Positions 6,223-6,897 of a stretch of 6,897 bases of DNA are shown here, in pieces. The DNA is from Acidovorax sp. (lineage in GTDB: Bacteria > Pseudomonadota > Gammaproteobacteria > Burkholderiales > Burkholderiaceae_C), in the NCBI GenBank assembly GCA_011620245.1, contig WOZN01000380.1:1-6897 (forward strand), read 5' to 3'. The notes below the pieces were generated by a model, which had not been told where the DNA came from, made no database searches, and saw only the letters and a list, made by a program, of their open reading frames with translations. The first letter of the stretch is position 1. Each line of letters starts with the position of its first letter. A program made the position numbers and the translations under genes.

Positions 6223-6245
6223 GCCCCATAGCCCGGCTATGGGGC
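6223..6245. repeat. Perfect inverted repeat 1 in the grpE-dnaK gap
   Basis: Arms GCCCCATAGC (6223-6232) and GCTATGGGGC (6236-6245) are fully complementary around CCG. It is followed by AAAAA on the + strand and by TGCAAATCC on the minus strand, so it is not a standard intrinsic terminator in either direction. It may be an mRNA processing or stability hairpin between grpE and dnaK. Confidence 0.75.
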
Positions 6246-6259
6246 AAAAAGACGGTAAA

Positions 6260-6282
6260 AAATGGACCGCTGCGGTCCATTT
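6260..6282. repeat. Perfect inverted repeat 2 in the grpE-dnaK gap, terminator-like on the minus strand
   Basis: Arms AAATGGACCGC (6260-6270) and GCGGTCCATTT (6272-6282) are fully complementary around a single T. A realistic fold is a stem of about 8-10 bp with a 3-5 base loop. On the minus strand the stem runs into TTTTTT (6262-6257), the form of an intrinsic terminator pointing toward grpE. No minus-strand gene is seen upstream of it in this window. On the + strand only TTT follows, so readthrough into dnaK is expected. Confidence 0.7.
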
Positions 6283-6317
6283 GCAGCCGACGACTTCCAA
6301 GTCCGACAGGCTTCTAG

Positions 6318-6897
<580 letters not shown>

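Noticed and set aside
6224..6231. CCCCATAG as a sigma-32 -10 element for dnaK
   Set aside because: It matches part of the -10 consensus, but no CTTGAA-like -35 lies 11-16 bases upstream, and the bases are explained by the inverted repeat arm.

Overview
The window is high-GC chromosomal DNA whose gene content and order (PIN-PhoH protein, dnaB, the rpsF-priB-rpsR-rplI cluster, grpE-dnaK) fit a betaproteobacterium of the Burkholderiales. I infer Comamonadaceae (Acidovorax/Comamonas/Delftia-like) from the protein sequences as I recall them and from an intergenic repeat of the type I know from that family. No search was run, so the genus is open.

Layout. On the + strand, a PIN-PhoH ATPase enters from the left edge with its true start outside the window. 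Two bases after its stop comes a small tail-anchored coiled-coil protein of unknown function (1715-2101). A hairpin-forming intergenic repeat (about 2121-2182) separates this pair from the convergent minus-strand dnaB (2180-3598). Upstream of dnaB are a perfect DnaA-box sequence, a weaker second copy and a strong terminator (3718-3743). That terminator ends the minus-strand operon rpsF-priB-rpsR-rplI (5215 down to 3764), which has a consensus -10 box and a structured leader that may be the S6:S18 autoregulatory motif. A 347-base divergent region (5216-5562) separates rpsF from grpE, with a candidate heat-shock promoter. grpE (5563-6108) is followed by a 242-base gap carrying another perfect DnaA-box sequence and two adjacent perfect inverted repeats, then dnaK (6351 onward), cut by the right edge.

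How the genes work together. dnaB and priB supply the replicative helicase and a primosome restart factor. rpsF, rpsR and rplI encode ribosomal proteins, with S6 and S18 binding each other on the 30S subunit. grpE and dnaK form the Hsp70 chaperone cycle. The PIN-PhoH protein is probably an RNA-acting ATPase/nuclease.

No mobile element, CRISPR array, tRNA or rRNA was seen. The region is mostly core housekeeping. The less ordinary signals are the two perfect DnaA-box sequences outside an evident origin, the paired hairpins before dnaK, the unknown membrane protein coupled to PhoH, and the rpsF leader. I found no convincing evidence of a wholly new biological system.
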